7,891 bases of DNA, from assembly GCA_013330015.1 (NCBI GenBank), contig DUJC01000059.1, positions 5,659 to 13,549 of the forward strand, given 5' to 3'. This document shows, in pieces, positions 6,701 through 7,891 of the stretch. The translations under genes were made by a program, and so were the position numbers. Numbering within the stretch: the first letter of the stretch is position 1; each line of letters begins with the position of its first letter. The stretch comes from Candidatus Poseidoniaceae archaeon. Lineage in GTDB: Archaea; Thermoplasmatota; Poseidoniia; Poseidoniales; Poseidoniaceae. Under the pieces are notes generated by a model. It was not told the DNA's origin. It worked only from the letters and a program-made list of their open reading frames with translations, and did no database searches.

Positions 6701-7891
6701 CCTTTACATCGGTAGCAGGACGTTTCGGAAACGGAGGACAAACCGATTATGCAGCTGCAAACTCGATTCTCGACGCTGAGATGGCACGTCTCACGGCGAA
6801 GGGTGATTGCCGAGCAGTCGCCATTGGTTGGACCGGATGGCGGGATGTTGGAATGGCAACTCGAGGTAGCATTGAGGCTGTATTTGAAGCGGCTGGAATT
6901 GAAACATTACCTGTTGATGTTGGCGTTCAAATCTTCGTTGATGAAGCTCTGCGAGGCGGAAAGCGCCGTGTCATTGCGTGTGGATCCTTAGGACTCATGG
7001 ATCGGTTTGATTCGTTCAGAGAGGCACCTCTGATGTTACCAGGTGAGATGGCAGCAATCATGGCAGATCCGAGTCGTTTCCCGTTCATCGACAAGGTGCT
7101 GGCATTTGAAGAAGAACAGATGGTGATGACGCAAAGCACGCTTTCTGTTGCAGACCATCCGTTCCTTAGCGACCATGCCATCGACGGAGTTCCCTATCAC
7201 CCAGGCGTTATGGCCATGGAGATGTTTGCTGAGAACGCATTGCTGCTTTGCCCAGATTCTTGTTTGGCCGGATTCGAAGGCGTGAAATTTGGGTTGCCTG
7301 TGAAAGTGATGAAAGGAACCATGCGTGTGCGTGTCGAAGCCAAGGTTGAGCGTACAGATGGTGACCTAACTTGGGTTAAGTGCCGACTCGTTTCCGATTT
7401 GAGCAATTCAGAAGGTGTTGTGTTCGGTGAGCGTGAGCACCATGAGGCGCTTGCCCGTTTAGTCAAGAAATCAGACGACTTGAGCGGGTTCTTGCAATCT
7501 GAAATCATTGAACTTCCTTCCGTTGGAACCCCTCCGCCTGGGCGACTTGAACATCATGCCTCCTTCATCTACCTGCGATATTTCCACGGACCTCGCTTCC
7601 AATCACATGGTGGTGTTCTTCGCGGTGTAGGGGATGCATCACAGCCTGGTGTTGATGGAATTGCCTTGATGCGTCACCAACTGCCGGTAACAGATCAATT
7701 TGCTCACGAGCGAAATGGAGAAGATGTCTTGCTTGAAGCACTTCCAATGTTGATTGAAGCAGGGTTCCAAAACGCTGGATTGGTTGCTATGGAATCCGAA
7801 GGATTCAGCAGTCTGCCGGTTGGTATTGAATGGTCAACCATGCTTCGTGTTCCAGAGCAGGACGAAGAACTACGTCTCCGTTCGATTCGAA
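1..7891 (+). CDS. Giant type I polyketide / PUFA-synthase-like megasynthase, partial at both ends
   Basis: Frame +1 stays open across the whole window (2,630 complete codons plus one base), so both termini are missing. Domains in order, by residue: KS1 C-terminal part 1-245, KS-AT linker 246-390, AT 391-725, degenerate carrier-like domain 796-864, KS2 902-1367, three carrier domains 1468-1546, 1585-1663 and 1700-1776, KR 1806-2335, DH 2360 to the edge. KS1, linker and AT look like PfaA of bacterial polyunsaturated-fatty-acid synthases, and KR carries the usual PfaA-type structural half. The KS2/ACP/KR/DH half resembles a less-studied family of large synthases annotated as SDR or type I PKS proteins. 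The expected product is a malonyl-derived, beta-reduced and dehydrated acyl chain, made by a soluble cytoplasmic enzyme. No enoyl reductase or thioesterase is visible. The exact product, the gene name and the host are unknown. The coding call is very secure; the pathway is inference. Confidence 0.96.
736..1170 (+). other. KS-to-AT linker
   Basis: This segment joins KS1 to AT. It starts with a variable, low-conservation part and continues into the pattern usual in PfaA-like proteins: a short strand (GGVLLLSGSS), a helix, then RLALVATSWAEFEKRKAL and a helix ending just before AT. In related synthases this region forms the small alpha/beta linker that docks AT against KS. It carries no catalytic motif and has no separate function that I can support. 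Confidence 0.75.
1171..2175 (+). other. Acyltransferase domain (AT), malonyl-CoA type
   Basis: The domain would transfer an extender acyl group from CoA to a carrier domain. It opens with YPGQGSQYVGM (GQG at residues 398-400). The nucleophile is Ser493 in AGHSLGEYAAL, and the carboxylate-binding arginine is probably Arg518 in ARGTEMG. The second active-site segment is SHAFHS, with catalytic His595. The HAFH signature (595-598) is the one associated with malonyl-CoA, as opposed to YASH for methylmalonyl-CoA. The end is marked by VEVGPKRALT and the helix GALALAGRP. It is the only AT in the window and would have to serve both KS domains unless another is encoded elsewhere. Confidence 0.95.
2176..2385 (+). 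other. Low-complexity interdomain linker after AT
   Basis: Residues 726-795 contain no recognisable fold or catalytic motif. They are rich in Pro, Ser, Arg, Gln and Gly (for example RVRARPLPTKGGG) and end in a Val/Pro/Ala/Gln-rich stretch like those before the later carrier domains. A flexible tether between AT and the carrier-like domain that follows is the simplest reading. Confidence 0.6.
2386..2592 (+). other. Degenerate acyl-carrier-like domain between AT and KS2
   Basis: Residues 796-864 align without gaps, from helix 1 through the attachment site, with the three carrier domains downstream. The shared positions include His-x-Gly-Tyr-Pro-Ala-x-Phe (HCGYPAMF, residues 807-814, against HTGYPADF) and the LG of the attachment motif (Leu825-Gly826). 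The spacing from this Gly to the attachment position is 20 residues, exactly as in the downstream copies. The attachment position itself is Asp829 (GLTDQ) and not Ser or Thr, so the domain should not carry phosphopantetheine. It ends with a helix near ERWV. It may be a structural or docking relic. The assignment rests on my visual alignment. Confidence 0.6.
2704..4101 (+). other. Ketosynthase domain 2 (KS2), divergent, complete triad
   Basis: This is a second condensing domain. It begins at YVVSGISLGLPGGEKVFDED, followed by an unusually long N-terminal part that contains GAFDLAEEFGID and ITTQLAMASGLLALRDAGI. The active-site cysteine is Cys1110 in NLACASATGAF. The first histidine is His1258, set in SHETYTPARGG where ordinary KS domains have EAHGTGT. 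The second is His1298 in NTKGFTGHPMGVG. The closing motif is FAAGFGSQIGLSFV. All three catalytic residues are thus present, so it is not a chain-length-factor-type dead KS. The sequence differs clearly from KS1 and looks like a KS clade found in large SDR/PKS-annotated proteins. Its substrate is unknown. Confidence 0.9.
4102..4401 (+). other. Post-KS2 tail and Pro/Ala/Glu-rich linker
   Basis: Residues 1368-1420 form a short folded-looking tail (RLLAWCRSLAG, then a strand-rich part ending GGIQGDVYDI), which I associate with the end of this KS type. Residues about 1430-1467 are a disordered-looking linker dominated by Pro, Ala, Glu and Val (for example PVQAPTPEPEPVKAEP). Such tethers let the carrier domains swing between active sites. 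Confidence 0.65.
4402..4638 (+). other. Acyl-carrier domain 1 (Thr at attachment site)
   Basis: Residues 1468-1546 form a carrier-protein fold: helix 1 VIDVVVKHTGY, the loop PADFVELDQDLEGEL, the attachment motif LGIDTVKQAEIM, then the VDIRQHFNLP and HPTLNHMIGYI helices. The layout matches PUFA-synthase carrier domains, whose motif is LGIDSIKR. The phosphopantetheine-bearing position is Thr1503 (codon ACG) where Ser is expected. The fold is clear; whether it is pantetheinylated is uncertain. Confidence 0.9.
4753..4989 (+). other. Acyl-carrier domain 2 (Thr at attachment site)
   Basis: Residues 1585-1663 repeat the carrier fold with the same helix 1 (VIDVVVKHTGYPADF) and attachment motif LGIDTVKQAEIM. 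The attachment residue is Thr1620 (codon ACG). The second half (LPVDEDFLLSDHPTLSHMI) is almost the same as in carrier domain 3 and differs more from domain 1. A Pro/Ala/Glu-rich linker of about 38 residues separates it from domain 1. Confidence 0.9.
5098..5328 (+). other. Acyl-carrier domain 3 (Thr at attachment site)
   Basis: Residues 1700-1776 are the third carrier copy: IEVVVKHTGYPADFIEMDQD, then LGIDTVKQAEIM with Thr1733 (codon ACG) at the attachment position, then LPVDEDFLLSDHPTLNHFV. It is followed by a Ser/Thr/Pro/Glu-rich linker of about 30 residues leading to KR. It shares the DEDFLLSDHPTL block with domain 2. Confidence 0.9.
5416..7005 (+). other. Ketoreductase domain (KR) with structural and catalytic halves
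   Basis: KR reduces the beta-keto group with NADPH. Residues about 1806-2050 form the structural half, a degenerate Rossmann-like fold ending in CAASGVTKSYAFE, RTRALDVHPEL and the strand-rich VEIGLDRDGRRWLL, as in PfaA KR. The catalytic half starts with the nucleotide loop SGGGSGVTAA (residues 2057-2066). The full short-chain-dehydrogenase tetrad is present: Lys2211 in VKIDGW, Ser2237 in TSVAGRFGNGG, Tyr2250 in DYAAAN and Asn2254. The loop HGAGLEDS (2186-2193) has LED where B-type KRs have LDD. It retains the second Asp, hinting at a D-3-hydroxy product. The domain looks active. Confidence 0.92.
7078..7891 (+). other. Dehydratase domain (DH), double hot-dog fold, truncated by window edge
   Basis: DH removes water from the beta-hydroxyacyl chain. 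The N-terminal hot dog begins near residue 2360 and has DHPFLSDHAIDGVPYHPG, which satisfies HxxxGxxxxP with catalytic His2392, Gly2396 and Pro2401. The C-terminal hot dog has YFHGPRFQ (residues 2527-2534), typical of PKS dehydratases. The second catalytic segment is LPMLIEAGFQNAGL, where Glu2586 sits at the position of the usual Asp of the DxxxQ motif and Gln2590 is kept. The domain continues past the right edge, so its end and anything following (enoyl reductase, thioesterase or another DH) are unseen. Confidence 0.88.

Overview
The whole window lies inside one very large protein-coding gene. Frame +1 is open from base 1 to base 7890 (2,630 codons, no stop), and the gene runs off both ends. 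It encodes a multidomain type I polyketide/fatty-acid synthase of the polyunsaturated-fatty-acid (PfaA-like) type. No start codon, stop codon, intergenic DNA, RNA gene, mobile element or CRISPR array is visible. Residue numbers below count from the first codon of the window.

Layout: C-terminal part of a ketosynthase (KS1, 1-735); KS-AT linker (736-1170); malonyl-type acyltransferase (AT, 1171-2175); an unannotated-looking stretch holding a degenerate carrier-protein-like fold (2386-2592); a second, divergent but catalytically complete ketosynthase (KS2, 2704-4101) with a short tail; three tandem acyl-carrier domains (4402-4638, 4753-4989, 5098-5328) joined by Pro/Ala/Glu-rich linkers; a complete ketoreductase (KR, about 5416-7005); and a hot-dog dehydratase (DH, from about 7078 to the right edge). 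The order KS-AT-[ACP-like]-KS2-ACP-ACP-ACP-KR-DH resembles PfaA (KS-AT-ACPn-KR) with an extra ACP-like/KS2 pair inserted after AT and a DH added at the end.

Likely chemistry (inference from domains): AT loads malonyl units, one or both KS domains condense them on a carrier, KR reduces the beta-keto group, and DH removes water to leave an enoyl product. No enoyl reductase or thioesterase domain is visible, so full saturation and release would need later domains or separate proteins. The most unusual points are that all three carrier domains have threonine where the phosphopantetheine-bearing serine is expected, that a fourth carrier-like domain with Asp at that position sits before KS2, and that the DH has Glu where the second catalytic Asp is usual.

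Organism: base composition is roughly balanced. Arginine is mostly CGA/CGT/CGC with few AGA, and there are no introns or signs of eukaryotic structure, so a bacterium or archaeon is expected. The family resemblance and composition would fit an uncultured aquatic lineage (for example a marine Thermoplasmatota/Poseidoniia archaeon, or a Chloroflexota- or Actinomycetota-like bacterium), but the window alone cannot decide this.
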